From positions 1 to 64,000 of the forward strand of contig NZ_NFHH01000013.1 in the NCBI RefSeq assembly GCF_002161285.1: 64,000 nucleotides of DNA. The letters run 5' to 3'. Origin of the DNA: Blautia sp. An81. Its GTDB lineage: Bacteria > Bacillota > Clostridia > Lachnospirales > Lachnospiraceae. Positions within the stretch are counted from its first letter, which is position 1. Every line of letters starts with the position of its first letter. The translations under genes were made by a program, and so were the position numbers. Shown here piece by piece: positions 45,056 through 53,480 of this stretch. A model generated the notes under the pieces. That model was not told the origin of the DNA. It did no database searches and saw only the letters and a program-made list of their open reading frames with translations.

Positions 45056-45117
45056 TACCCTCTCTGTACGAAGAGCAAAGGCTCTTGTTCAGAGAGGGTA
45101 TTCGTTTTATTTTTATT
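45056..45117. terminator. Strong hairpin with T-rich tail
   Basis: TACCCTCTCTG (45056-45066) pairs with CAGAGAGGGTA (45090-45100), with an inner AAGAGC/GCTCTT stem, followed by TTCGTTTTATTTTTATT. It ends the minus-strand transcript from the DUF4179 region or the plus-strand side. Confidence 0.75.
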
Positions 45118-45134
45118 ATTGCCGGCTGGATTTT

Positions 45135-45478
45135 TTATTCTCCGTTTATTGTGTCTGCCGGAAAAATTATTCCCTGCTGTCTGCGAACTTCATCCATCAG
45201 CTCCATCTCCATCCGGGGATTTCCAGATTTTCTGTTTTTCCGCTTCTATAATAAATAGTAATCTCCTGTGGGTCTGGAATCTCCCGGATCACCATGGTTC
45301 CTTCTTCCCCCTGGATCTGGCTGGGTACTCTGGAATCGGTGATCTTGGAGTAGAGAAGTTCTCCCTGAAACTCCGGATATTCCACCAGGATAGTTCCTGC
45401 CCCGTCAATGCCGTTGAAAAGTTTCAGACTGCTGCTGATCACTTTCTTCGGTTTTCCAAAAAGGCTTATCAGGGGATG
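45135..45478 (-). pseudogene. Remnant of a Gfo/Idh/MocA-family oxidoreductase
   Basis: The minus strand right after the DUF4179 stop codon reads in frame as HPLISLFGKPKKV, then GTILVEYPEFQGELLYSK and RVPSQIQGEEGTMVIREI. This is the C-terminal half of a Gfo/Idh/MocA dehydrogenase. After IPGWRWS it meets a stop, but the typical family end, MDEVRRQQGIIFPAD, follows at once in another frame and stops at 45135. The N-terminal NAD-binding half and an internal segment are gone. It is a decayed gene with a deletion and frameshift. Confidence 0.75.
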
Positions 45479-46555
45479 TCAATTATTTACCTGTATGGTA
45501 AAGCTTTCGCCTATAGGTGTGCCGTCCTCAGGAAGGGACTCTCCTGGTTCTCCCAGAGGAATTACGCCCGGAGTAATGGCAATACTTTTGGTATCACTAT
45601 CAATATTTCGATCTATAAGATAGACGTCCCCTGCTTCATGCTTAAACTTTACTTTCCGATATTTATCCGTCACTCCTGTTAAGTCTAAAATTCCGCTCCA
45701 GTCTTCGTTTGGATCCCAGCCCTCTGGCCTTTCTGTTTTCACATAGAGCTTTCTGCCCCCTTCGTTCTCAGCATATTTATAAATGTGAATGATCCTTCCA
45801 TCAGGCATTGTATAGGTTTCATCTAATTCTTGTTCCCTGGTTGTATTTTTCAAGTTCCGTTTCTGTAAATTCAGATGAAATCTCCACTCTTCCGTATCCG
45901 GATAATATCTTTCTTTTAAAATCAGTTCCGCCTCTTCCACCTCGGACAGGTCACAGCCATAATCTCCTGTATAAATAGAAAAGGTATTATCAATAGCGTT
46001 TGTATTAAACCGCAGACTATAAGAATTAATCCATCCCTCTCCTACAATCTCTCCGTCTACCAAAAGCTGGGCGTCTAAAGAATATTTCGTACTGTCCGTC
46101 CTTTTTTCCATATCCTCATCGAGATATCCTGCTGCCTCGAAATTTTCTATAGTCAGGTCCCGATCCTTATAAGAAATCTGAAGCAAATCCTCATCTGCGA
46201 TCATATCTACGATAGTTACTTCTCTCCCGTTAGCCGTATCTTTTCCGTAAACTTCCTGAACATAGTCATTCTCCCTAGGCGTCCCAATAATCCAAATAGC
46301 AATGCTCCGATAGCTGTCCTCTACAACCTTTCTCGCCTTTGCCATCACTTCAGAATCTGACATTGTGAAAAACAGCCCTGCGGCGATTCCCAGACAGCCT
46401 GCGCTGACAGCTACTTTTCTTCCCGTTTTCACCGGCTTTTTGATCTCTTTTCTCAGCTTTTTCTTCCACTTCTGCTTTTCCAGATCATTCATAACTTCCA
46501 GATCTTTTTCTTCTTCCATATTAAAATCGTTGAATACTTCATATAAATCTCTCAT
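45479..46555 (-). CDS. DUF4179 domain protein (sigma-factor partner)
   Basis: 358 residues. An acidic cytoplasmic N-terminus (MRDLYEVFNDFNMEEEKDLE) precedes one transmembrane helix at about 47-66 and a DUF4179 exterior domain with ADEDLLQISYKDRD and beta-rich repeats. It overlaps the ECF sigma gene by 17 nt. Such pairs are typical of ECF sigma factors and their membrane-bound anti-sigma regulators, so this is likely the anti-sigma factor; that is inference from architecture and position. Confidence 0.8.
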   Translation of the reverse strand: MRDLYEVFNDFNMEEEKDLEVMNDLEKQKWKKKLRKEIKKPVKTGRKVAVSAGCLGIAAGLFFTMSDSEVMAKARKVVEDSYRSIAIWIIGTPRENDYVQEVYGKDTANGREVTIVDMIADEDLLQISYKDRDLTIENFEAAGYLDEDMEKRTDSTKYSLDAQLLVDGEIVGEGWINSYSLRFNTNAIDNTFSIYTGDYGCDLSEVEEAELILKERYYPDTEEWRFHLNLQKRNLKNTTREQELDETYTMPDGRIIHIYKYAENEGGRKLYVKTERPEGWDPNEDWSGILDLTGVTDKYRKVKFKHEAGDVYLIDRNIDSDTKSIAITPGVIPLGEPGESLPEDGTPIGESFTIQVNN

Positions 46556-47123
46556 AATCAGCGCCTCCTTTCTCCTGGCCTATTCGTGGGAAGTGTCTGC
46601 GGATCTTCTTTTTTCCTCTGGAGATCCGGTTGTAAAGGTTTTCCCTTTTAATCCCGTTTTTCCGGGCTACTTCATCCGGCTCCATTTCCTCTATGAAAAG
46701 CTGGCGGAAGAGAAAACGGTCCTCTTCTTTCAGGCAGGACAGGAAATCCTCGGTTTCATCGGAAAGCTCTTCCACAAGTTGGGAAAGCTCCCGGCTCTCC
46801 TCTCCCGGCTCCTGGATTTCCTCCAGTCCTGCCGCCTGCTGCCGGTTCAGATATTTCCGCTTATAGGTAAGGGCTTTATACCTGGTCACTCCGGCCACCC
46901 ACTTCTCAAAGCTTCCTTTTTCTGGATCATAGGATCGGCTGTGCTGCCAGACTGCCAGAAACACATCATTGATACATTCTTCCTGATAATCTGTCAGCCC
47001 CCGCAAATGCCGTTTCACAATGGTCTTTATCAATCCGCCGTACACGTCTACCACATACTCCAGAGCTTTCTCATTTTTTCTGGATAATTCCTGGAGAAAA
47101 TTATCCTGATCTACTTTTCTCAT
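46539..47123 (-). CDS. ECF-type RNA polymerase sigma factor
   Basis: A 194-residue sigma-70 family extracytoplasmic-function factor. Region 2 has EYVVDVYGGLIKTIVKRHLR and DVFLAVWQHSRSYDPEKGSF (about 50-69), with FEKWVAGVTRYKALTYKRK. Region 4 covers about 135-175, with LFIEEMEPDEVARKNGIK and NLYNRISRGKKKIRRHF. AGAGGGGTG precedes the ATG. The gene is coupled to the DUF4179 membrane protein. Its targets are unknown. Confidence 0.92.
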   Translation of the reverse strand: MRKVDQDNFLQELSRKNEKALEYVVDVYGGLIKTIVKRHLRGLTDYQEECINDVFLAVWQHSRSYDPEKGSFEKWVAGVTRYKALTYKRKYLNRQQAAGLEEIQEPGEESRELSQLVEELSDETEDFLSCLKEEDRFLFRQLFIEEMEPDEVARKNGIKRENLYNRISRGKKKIRRHFPRIGQEKGGADYERFI

Positions 47124-47273
47124 GCCGCCTCACCCCTCTTTCGGAAGCTTCCTTCTATTTAATACTTCGCTGTACATATTCTAAATCTATCAGAATCTCC
47201 AAAATTTTTCTCCTCTGATCCTGCCTTCTGTCTCGATTTTCTTTACAGATGCACAAATCTGCAAAAAACATGC

Positions 47274-47299
47274 TACAATATGTTCAACTGTTTAAACAG
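47274..47299 (+). promoter_or_regulatory. arsR promoter -10 and palindromic operator
   Basis: TACAAT (47274-47279) is a likely -10 and CTGTTTAAACAG (47288-47299) is a perfect 12-bp palindrome 15 nt before the TTG start. Position and symmetry fit an autoregulatory operator of the ArsR-type protein. Confidence 0.55.
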
Positions 47300-47313
47300 A
47301 AAGGAGCATTACA

Positions 47314-47682
47314 TTGAAAAACACACGGGAAGATATCCAGAGACTTGAAAAAGAACTCCGGGCCTGTCAGAAGATCCTCACTGCCATCGGAGATGAAACC
47401 AGACAGCATCTCCTCTGTATCATGCTCCAGGGAGAGTGCAGTGGAAGCCGGGTCATTGAATTTGCCGAAAAAACCAATCTTTCCCGTCCTGCAGTATCCC
47501 ATCATATGCAGATACTGAAAGACGCCGGGATCGTAAAAAGCAGGAAAGAAAGCACCTGCGTCTATTATTATCTGGATCCGGAGGCCAGTGAGATCAATAA
47601 TCTGATCGCCCTTTTCACAGATATCAAAAAATGTATGGAAAAGGCTCCTGACAGAAAGGGCGACGACTTCCCAGACCTTTAA
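47314..47682 (+). CDS. ArsR family transcriptional regulator
   Basis: A 122-residue winged-helix protein with a short coiled N-terminus (EDIQRLEKELRACQK). The HTH core AIGDETRQHLLCIMLQG...SRPAVSHHMQILKDAGIVKSR is typical. It has no ELCVCDL metal site, so a non-metal signal or redox Cys is more likely. It starts with TTG at 47314, AAAGGAG 7 nt upstream. The nitroreductase gene downstream is a plausible target. Confidence 0.87.
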   Translation: MKNTREDIQRLEKELRACQKILTAIGDETRQHLLCIMLQGECSGSRVIEFAEKTNLSRPAVSHHMQILKDAGIVKSRKESTCVYYYLDPEASEINNLIALFTDIKKCMEKAPDRKGDDFPDL

Positions 47683-47703
47683 CAGGCTCAGTGTGCAAAG
47701 AAT

Positions 47704-47754
47704 CAAATGGACATGCAGACATGTCCGCCTGGCTATTTGCTCGCAGGAATAAAA
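47704..47754. repeat. Dispersed 51-bp palindromic repeat, copy B
   Basis: It contains GGACATG-CAGA-CATGTCC (47709-47726) and matches the reverse complement of 14384-14434 at about 43 of 51 positions. It lies between the ArsR and nitroreductase genes, 22 nt before the latter. Confidence 0.7.
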
Positions 47755-47776
47755 ACATAAAAAGGAGACATGAAAA

Positions 47777-48322
47777 ATGGATTTATTACAGGCAATGAAA
47801 GAACGGCATTCTGTCCGTTCTTATGACGAAAAATCAATAGAAGCCGGGACTGTGGAAAAGCTCCGGTCCTTTATCAAAGAATGCAATAAAGAAAGCGGCC
47901 TTCATATGCAGCTTGTCCTGGATGAACCCCATGCTTTTGAGGGTTTTATGGCCCATTACGGAAAATTTTCCGGCGTCAGAAACTACATTGCTCTTATTAG
48001 CCGGAAAGGAAATGATCTGGAAGAAAAGCTCTGTCTGGTGATCGCCATAGGATACGGTCAGACCCAGGGCGTCTCTCACAATTCAAAGCCCAGAGAAAAA
48101 GTAATGAATGCAGAGGCAGCGCCCCAGGACTGGTTCCTGCGAGGCATTGACGCTACTCTTCTGGCTCCTACCGCCATGAATCAGCAGAAATTCACATTTA
48201 CCTGTAAAGGAAATCTGGTTTCAGCCAAAGCCGGTCTGGGATTCTACAGCAAAACAGATCTGGGGATCGTCAAGTATCATTTTGAACTGGGGGCAGGAAG
48301 GGAAAATTTTCGCTGGGTGTAA
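47777..48322 (+). CDS. Nitroreductase family protein
   Basis: 181 residues. MKERHSVRSYDEKSIEAG (about 7-24) supplies the FMN-phosphate arginines, followed by FIKECNKESGLHMQLVLDEP and GIDATLLAPTAMNQQKFTF (about 130-148). This layout is that of a shorter nitroreductase subgroup, distinct from the island nitroreductase. AAAAGGAG precedes the ATG. Its last codons form one arm of the terminator. Confidence 0.88.
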   Translation: MDLLQAMKERHSVRSYDEKSIEAGTVEKLRSFIKECNKESGLHMQLVLDEPHAFEGFMAHYGKFSGVRNYIALISRKGNDLEEKLCLVIAIGYGQTQGVSHNSKPREKVMNAEAAPQDWFLRGIDATLLAPTAMNQQKFTFTCKGNLVSAKAGLGFYSKTDLGIVKYHFELGAGRENFRWV

Positions 48323-48340
48323 TCTGCACCCAGCGTTTTT
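48311..48340 (+). terminator. Terminator overlapping the nitroreductase stop codon
   Basis: CGCTGGGTG (48311-48319), loop TAATCTG with the TAA stop, CACCCAGCG (48327-48335), then TTTTT. The left arm is coding sequence. Confidence 0.9.
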
Positions 48341-48345
48341 CTGCC

Positions 48346-50019
48346 TTATTTCTTAACCATACATTCCTTCCTATAAAAAGCCACTCCATACTTCAGGATC
48401 TGGCTATATCCCTCCTGCCGGAGAGCCTCCTCATATTTCTGTTCTTCAATCTGTCTCAGGGCCTCCTGACATTTTGCTTCAAGTCCCTGATAGGTTTTTG
48501 AAACTTTAATCTCCAGGATCACAGCCTTTCCTCTCACACTGGGATATTTCAGCAAAATATCCGGTCTGCCATTTCCCGACTCCCTGTTAGACAATACAAT
48601 ATAATTTCCGATATTCTTCAGCATTCCTGCCAGGAACCCACGGTAATAACTTTCCTGATAGTCGTAAAAGCTGATGGTCTCCATAAGATTTTCTGAGAGG
48701 ATTTTTCCCATCTTTTCCGTATCTCCGCAGAGGATACTCTCATAAAGAGGAGACAATTCCTTCTGCTCTACTTTCTTTTCAAACCAGCGGAGCACCGTGT
48801 TTTTATAGATATACCGGACTTCCCGGTTTGGAATGGCCATTTCCATATAAATAGTTTCTTCCTCCTGGTGTTCCTGAATCTTTTTCAGATAACCGGTAAA
48901 GAACAGGAAGTTCCATAAATTATCCTGGGTAGAATCCATATCCTCATAAGTAATATCCTCATGGATGGGTTTTATGATTGTCTTTCCTTCTATCAGATCC
49001 TCTATTTCCTGTTTTACAGAAAAATCCGCTTTCTCCACAAGTGTACGGACAATATTATTGGAACTGGCGTTGGACCAGTAGGGCTTTGGCAGGCTATTTT
49101 TATTTAGTCGGCAGGAATCCACATAATTGATCACGCTCCAGGGGTTATAAACTTCTGCATTGCCAAACTGATATCCTTCATACCACTGGCGGACTGTCTC
49201 ATAATCTTCTGTTAACCCGTAAAAATCCAGCATCCTTCTTACTTCTTCCGGGGTAAAGCCAAAGTATTCCCCGCAGGCCTGGGAGGTGACAGACATGATT
49301 TTCAGGTTATTGAGTCCTGTAAATATAGATTCCCTGCTGATTCGCAGACAGCCGGTGACCACAGCAAACTCCAGGCTTTCATTTGTCTTCAGGGCAGATT
49401 CAAAAAGGGAACGTATGGTATCGGTCATCCTGTCATAAAAACCGCTGAAATAGGCATTTTCTAATGGCACATCATATTCATCAATTAAAATGACGGTCTT
49501 TCTCCCCGTACATCTGCAAAGGCATTCCGAAAGGAACTTTAACGCATCTGCGTAGTCTGCTTCTGTTCCCTCCAGATCCCGCAGCCTCAGATACCTCTTC
49601 TGATCTGCATCGGTAAGTCTGCCGCTGTCTGAGACCAACTGCCAATGGCGCTGAAATTCCCCTTTTAAGGCTTTTTTCAGCATTTCAAAAGCCAGTTCAT
49701 AGGAAGGCTGCTTCATAGACTTTAGGGAAATCATAATAACCGGATATTTACCCATATGATCCAGATATTTTTCTCCGGCGTCCATAATATTCAAGCCCTG
49801 GAATATCCGTGAAACATTTTCTGGATTTCCCTCAAAAAAATATCTCAGCATACCCATATTCAGAGTTTTTCCAAAACGGCGGGGACGTGTGAAAAGGTTT
49901 ACTTCTCCTTTCATGTCCAATAGTTCCTTGATAAAAAGTGTTTTATCTACATAAAAGTAATCCCCTGTTACTATTTTTTCAAAATCATCAATTCCCACCG
50001 GCAATGGTTTCCATTCCAT
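48346..50019 (-). CDS. AAA ATPase with C-terminal PD-(D/E)XK nuclease domain
   Basis: 557 residues. The N-terminal AAA-ATPase-like domain begins LPVGIDDFEKIVTGDYFYVD, with Walker A LFTRPRRFGKTLNM (about 41-54) and Walker B TVILIDEYDVPLENAY (about 174-189). The C-terminal PD-(D/E)XK domain (about 455-557) has RPDILLKYPSVRGKAVILEI with the D...ExK residues (EIKVSK). This two-domain family is abundant and multicopy in Lachnospiraceae and Bacteroidetes. Its role is unsettled, with defence or mobile DNA suggested. The catalytic residues look intact. Confidence 0.85.
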   Translation of the reverse strand: MEWKPLPVGIDDFEKIVTGDYFYVDKTLFIKELLDMKGEVNLFTRPRRFGKTLNMGMLRYFFEGNPENVSRIFQGLNIMDAGEKYLDHMGKYPVIMISLKSMKQPSYELAFEMLKKALKGEFQRHWQLVSDSGRLTDADQKRYLRLRDLEGTEADYADALKFLSECLCRCTGRKTVILIDEYDVPLENAYFSGFYDRMTDTIRSLFESALKTNESLEFAVVTGCLRISRESIFTGLNNLKIMSVTSQACGEYFGFTPEEVRRMLDFYGLTEDYETVRQWYEGYQFGNAEVYNPWSVINYVDSCRLNKNSLPKPYWSNASSNNIVRTLVEKADFSVKQEIEDLIEGKTIIKPIHEDITYEDMDSTQDNLWNFLFFTGYLKKIQEHQEEETIYMEMAIPNREVRYIYKNTVLRWFEKKVEQKELSPLYESILCGDTEKMGKILSENLMETISFYDYQESYYRGFLAGMLKNIGNYIVLSNRESGNGRPDILLKYPSVRGKAVILEIKVSKTYQGLEAKCQEALRQIEEQKYEEALRQEGYSQILKYGVAFYRKECMVKK

Positions 50020-50037
50020 AGAAAACGCCTCCCTTAC

Positions 50038-50859
50038 CTATTCTCTGAAGTTTTCCTCCAGCCATTTTGCAACACTGTCTGAGTCATTATTTCCGATAAT
50101 TCCCGTTGCCAGCTTTTTAAGACTATCAACTGCATTTTCTACCGCATAACATTGATCAGAAATCTGGAACATAGGAATATCGTTGACAGAGTCTCCAAAT
50201 GATATTACCTTATCGCAATGCCACAATTCTTTCAGTTTTAAAATCCCATTATACTTTGTTGCCTTTCTAGGCATAATCTCCAGCCAATATTCGGGACGAT
50301 ACAATTCTTGTTGAAATGTACAGGTATATCTTTCATCCCCGGCAAAGATATCATAAAGGGGCTTTAGCTCTTCTTCTTCCCCAATACAGGTATAATAAAA
50401 GGCCTCACCTTCATAAAGCTTTTTTTCATTCTCAACAGGGCGAAGTCTTTTATCTCCTTGTCTGTTGCCAAAATATCTCTTTTTTCCTTCGTTTATCTGC
50501 AAGAGATTCCAAGATACGCGCTCTCTGCCTTTAATAAACGAATACACAACCGGCCTCACTCCATATCCAGACAATTTTCTTTCCACATAGGAACGTTCTT
50601 CTTTTGTAAAACTTTCTGACGCAAGAATATTCCCGGTTGCCGGTTCCATAATATATGCCCCGTTATACACAATTACAGGAATTTTAGGATTCAGGCCTTT
50701 TGCGGCCACCGATGCAGAACTTAAAGACCGTGCCGTAGCATAGGTAAACAGCATCCCTTTCTCTACTAAACCATTGATGGTCTTTATGGTGTATGGGCTG
50801 AGGCTGGCACTGGTATTCAGCAATGTGCCATCCAGATCTGATACGTAAAGAATTCCCAT
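50038..50859 (-). CDS. HAD family Cof-type phosphatase
   Basis: 273 residues. HAD motif I, VSDLDGTLLNTSASLSP (about 6-22), carries the nucleophile Asp. A C2B cap covers about 85-195. Motif III, LKLKELWHC, and motif IV, ISFGDSVNDIPMF (about 219-231), coordinate Mg. These enzymes hydrolyse sugar phosphates or flavin-type phosphates; the substrate is not clear. A 10-bp hairpin (50871-50903) sits just before its ribosome site (GGGAGGG). Confidence 0.88.
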   Translation of the reverse strand: MGILYVSDLDGTLLNTSASLSPYTIKTINGLVEKGMLFTYATARSLSSASVAAKGLNPKIPVIVYNGAYIMEPATGNILASESFTKEERSYVERKLSGYGVRPVVYSFIKGRERVSWNLLQINEGKKRYFGNRQGDKRLRPVENEKKLYEGEAFYYTCIGEEEELKPLYDIFAGDERYTCTFQQELYRPEYWLEIMPRKATKYNGILKLKELWHCDKVISFGDSVNDIPMFQISDQCYAVENAVDSLKKLATGIIGNNDSDSVAKWLEENFRE

Positions 50860-50930
50860 AGTTTATCCCTCCCTGACGTAGTTTCATTTTACTACGTCGG
50901 GAAGAGAGGCGCAAGACGATTCCCTGGCCT

Positions 50931-52355
50931 TTACCTACTGCAGTAATCATTACCTGTTTTTGTTTTTCTCACTGCAAATACCGCGATCAGTAAAAGAACG
51001 AAAGCCCCGGCTGCCATGCACAGGAAAGATATATTCATACCGTGGATTAAAGCCCTGTCTCCATAAGCTGCTTCAGAAGCCGCACTCACTGCCGTCATGA
51101 TTCCCACAAACAGAGCAGAACCCACAGAACCTGCAATGGTACGGAAAGAAGTCAGCAGTGAGGAAGCGTCTGCCACTTTACGGAAGTCCACGTTACTGGT
51201 TCCCCAGGTCAGCAGAGGCATCATCAGACAGCCTATGGAGATATTCCTTATAACATTCAAAACTGCTGCGATCCAGAGAGGGGTCTCCAGGCTCAGGAAG
51301 AACATGCCCAGATTGCTGATCAGCAGCACCGCAGAACCAAGGACAAAAATCTTTTTGATCCCCATCTTGTCGTAAATCTTACCTGCAAAGGGGCTGACAA
51401 TAGCTGTAGCCGCAGATCCCGGCAGGGTAACCAGACCGGACACCACTGCGGAATAGCCCATAACACTCTGGACATACAGGGGCATCATGACCGAGGATCC
51501 CATCATGACCAGATAGAGGACCATACTGGCGATGACGCTTACCGCATAGTTTTTATTGCTGAGGATCTTCACATCCAGGAAAGGAGTGTCCAGACCCCGC
51601 TGGCGGGCGACAAAGAAGAAGCACACCAGAATTCCGATCAGCAGAGGCGCCCCTGCCTGAACACTGATCAGACCGTAAGTGGTAATATTTCCAAGACCCA
51701 GGGTTATGCCCCCGAATGCAAAGATACTTTCCACAAAGGAAAGAACATCGAACTTCTTATCCTGGAGTTCCAGTACATTTTCAAACACTGCTGCCGATAA
51801 TACAAAGGATACTGCCATGATCACCAGGACCACATAAAAAATAGATTTCCACCCAAAAGCATCGATCAGCAGTCCCGCAACAGTTGGGGCAATGATAGGC
51901 GCCGCTGTTGTAGCCAGGCCGTAAGTTCCCATCATGGTACCCTTTTTCTCAATGGGATAAACCGTAAGGATCACCACCTGAGCTGCCGCCATAAGGATTC
52001 CGTTTCCGCAGGCCTGAAGAACCCTTCCCACCATCATGATCCCGAAATTACCGGAAAAGATGCTGAGAAGCAGTCCCAGGATAAAAATCCCGATACCGGA
52101 TAAATACAATCTTTTCGTAGGAAACCTGGTGATGAGAAAAGCCGTGAGAGGCATGATCATTCCCATAGCCAGAGAATATCCGCTGGTAACCCACTGTCCC
52201 AGGGAGGTATTGACCCCAAAATATTCTACCAGATTCGGCAGTGCTGTAGTCATAGCTGTTGATAAGGTAGAAGAGGCGATTCCTGAAACTACCAGACAGA
52301 TAAATATCATTGTCCTCTTCCCGCCGGATATTTCCACACTTTCTTTATTTTCCAT
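50931..52355 (-). CDS. MFS multidrug transporter, DHA2-like
   Basis: 474 residues with about 14 hydrophobic segments. It has the N-terminal SGIASSTLSTAMTTALPNL (about 19-37), GQWVTSGYSLAMGMIMPLTA and the motif C-like GLATTAAPIIAPTVAGLLI (about 145-163), all typical of drug:H+ antiporters. It begins inside the end of the MarR gene (11-nt overlap), so the pump is co-expressed with and controlled by its regulator. Confidence 0.9.
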   Translation of the reverse strand: MENKESVEISGGKRTMIFICLVVSGIASSTLSTAMTTALPNLVEYFGVNTSLGQWVTSGYSLAMGMIMPLTAFLITRFPTKRLYLSGIGIFILGLLLSIFSGNFGIMMVGRVLQACGNGILMAAAQVVILTVYPIEKKGTMMGTYGLATTAAPIIAPTVAGLLIDAFGWKSIFYVVLVIMAVSFVLSAAVFENVLELQDKKFDVLSFVESIFAFGGITLGLGNITTYGLISVQAGAPLLIGILVCFFFVARQRGLDTPFLDVKILSNKNYAVSVIASMVLYLVMMGSSVMMPLYVQSVMGYSAVVSGLVTLPGSAATAIVSPFAGKIYDKMGIKKIFVLGSAVLLISNLGMFFLSLETPLWIAAVLNVIRNISIGCLMMPLLTWGTSNVDFRKVADASSLLTSFRTIAGSVGSALFVGIMTAVSAASEAAYGDRALIHGMNISFLCMAAGAFVLLLIAVFAVRKTKTGNDYCSR

Positions 52356-52806
52356 GATGTTCCTCCATTCTGTGCCATACTTTCTTGTTAATGTTGTCTG
52401 CTATGCGGTGCAGGGTGTTTTCTGTTACATTCAGATCCTCTCCGGAAATCCCCGCCTGGAGATCCTCGAAAAAAGCGCCGTGTATTTTTTTGATCTGTTC
52501 TGCCGCCGGAAGAGCTTTCTCTGTCAGATACAGATGTTTCATCCGCCGGTCTCTTTCGTCTCCCGCCACACGGATATATCCTACTTCTGTCAGTTTCTTT
52601 ATGGTCTTGGTCAGCGTTCCTTTATCCACACGGATACACTGGGCCATTTCCTGAGGAGTGGCTCCTGGATGATCGTAGATATACTCCACATAAAACTGCT
52701 GTCCCCAGCCGATCTCATAATCCGACAGCCCCCGGTCATAATACATTTTCATAAGCCTGTCTAAAATAGAAACATATCGTCCTAAATCTGAAAAATGGTC
52801 ATACAT
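52345..52806 (-). CDS. MarR family transcriptional regulator
   Basis: 153 residues. The winged helix has GATPQEMAQCIRVDKGTLTK and LTEVGYIRVAGDERDRRMKH (about 93-112), a clear MarR recognition helix and wing. Terminal helices allow dimerisation. It starts at 52806 with AAAGGAGG upstream. A 6-bp inverted repeat overlaps its -35 box, consistent with autorepression released by a pump substrate. Confidence 0.92.
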   Translation of the reverse strand: MYDHFSDLGRYVSILDRLMKMYYDRGLSDYEIGWGQQFYVEYIYDHPGATPQEMAQCIRVDKGTLTKTIKKLTEVGYIRVAGDERDRRMKHLYLTEKALPAAEQIKKIHGAFFEDLQAGISGEDLNVTENTLHRIADNINKKVWHRMEEHHGK

Positions 52807-52849
52807 ACTGTTTTATCCTCCTTTCGCAGATAAAATTTCAATGTTTTAC

Positions 52850-52884
52850 ACTATAGCATATTTTAGTAGCGCAGGCAACTACTA
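52850..52884 (-). promoter_or_regulatory. marR-pump promoter with overlapping inverted repeat
   Basis: Minus strand TTGCCT (52873-52878), a 17-nt spacer and an extended -10 TGCTATAGT (TATAGT at 52850-52855). TAGTAG (52864-52869) and CTACTA (52879-52884) flank the -35, giving an operator of MarR size. Confidence 0.7.
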
Positions 52885-53230
52885 CCTCCCAGGGTTCAAA
52901 TTCTCCTTCCCAGGCGGTACATTCCAGACTCTTTCTACCCCTCAGATTCCATTTTTCCCTTCCTGGGCCACAGTCCCATGGCTATTTCTACCTCTCAGAT
53001 TCAAATTTCCCCTTCCTGGGCCGCAGTCTCATGGCTCTTTCTACCCCTCAAATTCAAATTTCCCCTTCCTGGGCCGCAGTCCTATGGTTATTTCTACCTC
53101 TCGGATTCAAATTTCCCCTTCCTGGGCCGTAGCCCTATATCTATTCCTACCTCTCAGGCCCAATTTTCCCTTCTCAGGCCGTAGTCCCATGGCAAATACT
53201 ACCTCCCAGATTCCGAAAATCTGTAATCCA
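52882..53230. repeat. Tandem 53-bp repeat array (seven units) upstream of marR
   Basis: Units begin with CTACC at 52882, 52935, 52988, 53041, 53094, 53147 and 53199. The spacing is exactly 53 bp five times, then 52. Units 2-5 are most alike (core ATTCAAATTTCCCCTTCCTG, then GGGCCGCAGTC); units 1, 6 and 7 are decayed. 53 is not a multiple of 3, so a reading frame crossing the array changes phase in each unit and coding is unlikely. 53 bp is close to five helical turns. Confidence 0.85.
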
Positions 53231-53400
53231 GGGGTATTCTAGTCCTGTTGCACAGTTGATATCTCAATAATCGGATTCTTAGCCCCGCATCTCCGCCCCA
53301 ATCCAATACAATATAAGGGCTTTTTTATTCTATAGGGCAGTCTGGAGACCCCTATAAAAAATAAACAGCACGCTCTGCGAACTGTCTATTGTCATGAATA

Positions 53401-53450
53401 AAAAACAGATAAAACTGCGCAATACCTGCAAACAATCTTATCTGCTTTTT
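53401..53450 (-). terminator. Terminator of the metallo-hydrolase gene
   Basis: Minus strand GCAGATAA...TTATCTG followed by T6. Between it and the repeat array (53231-53400) I see no gene. Confidence 0.65.
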
Positions 53451-53480
53451 CTGATTCGGTTTTTCTAATTCTGTTCTTAT

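Noticed and set aside
50871-50903. Hairpin between the MFS and HAD genes as a terminator
   Set aside because: The stem (CCTGACGTAG/CTACGTCGGG) lacks a T-run in either direction; it may instead be an operator or an mRNA structure at the HAD ribosome site.
52882-53230. The regular 53-bp repeats as a CRISPR array
   Set aside because: The whole unit is conserved; there is no short constant repeat alternating with unique spacers, and no cas gene is nearby.
52841-53242. A 133-residue open frame through the 53-bp repeats
   Set aside because: The unit length is not a multiple of three, the product is low-complexity without a ribosome site, and it overlaps the marR promoter.
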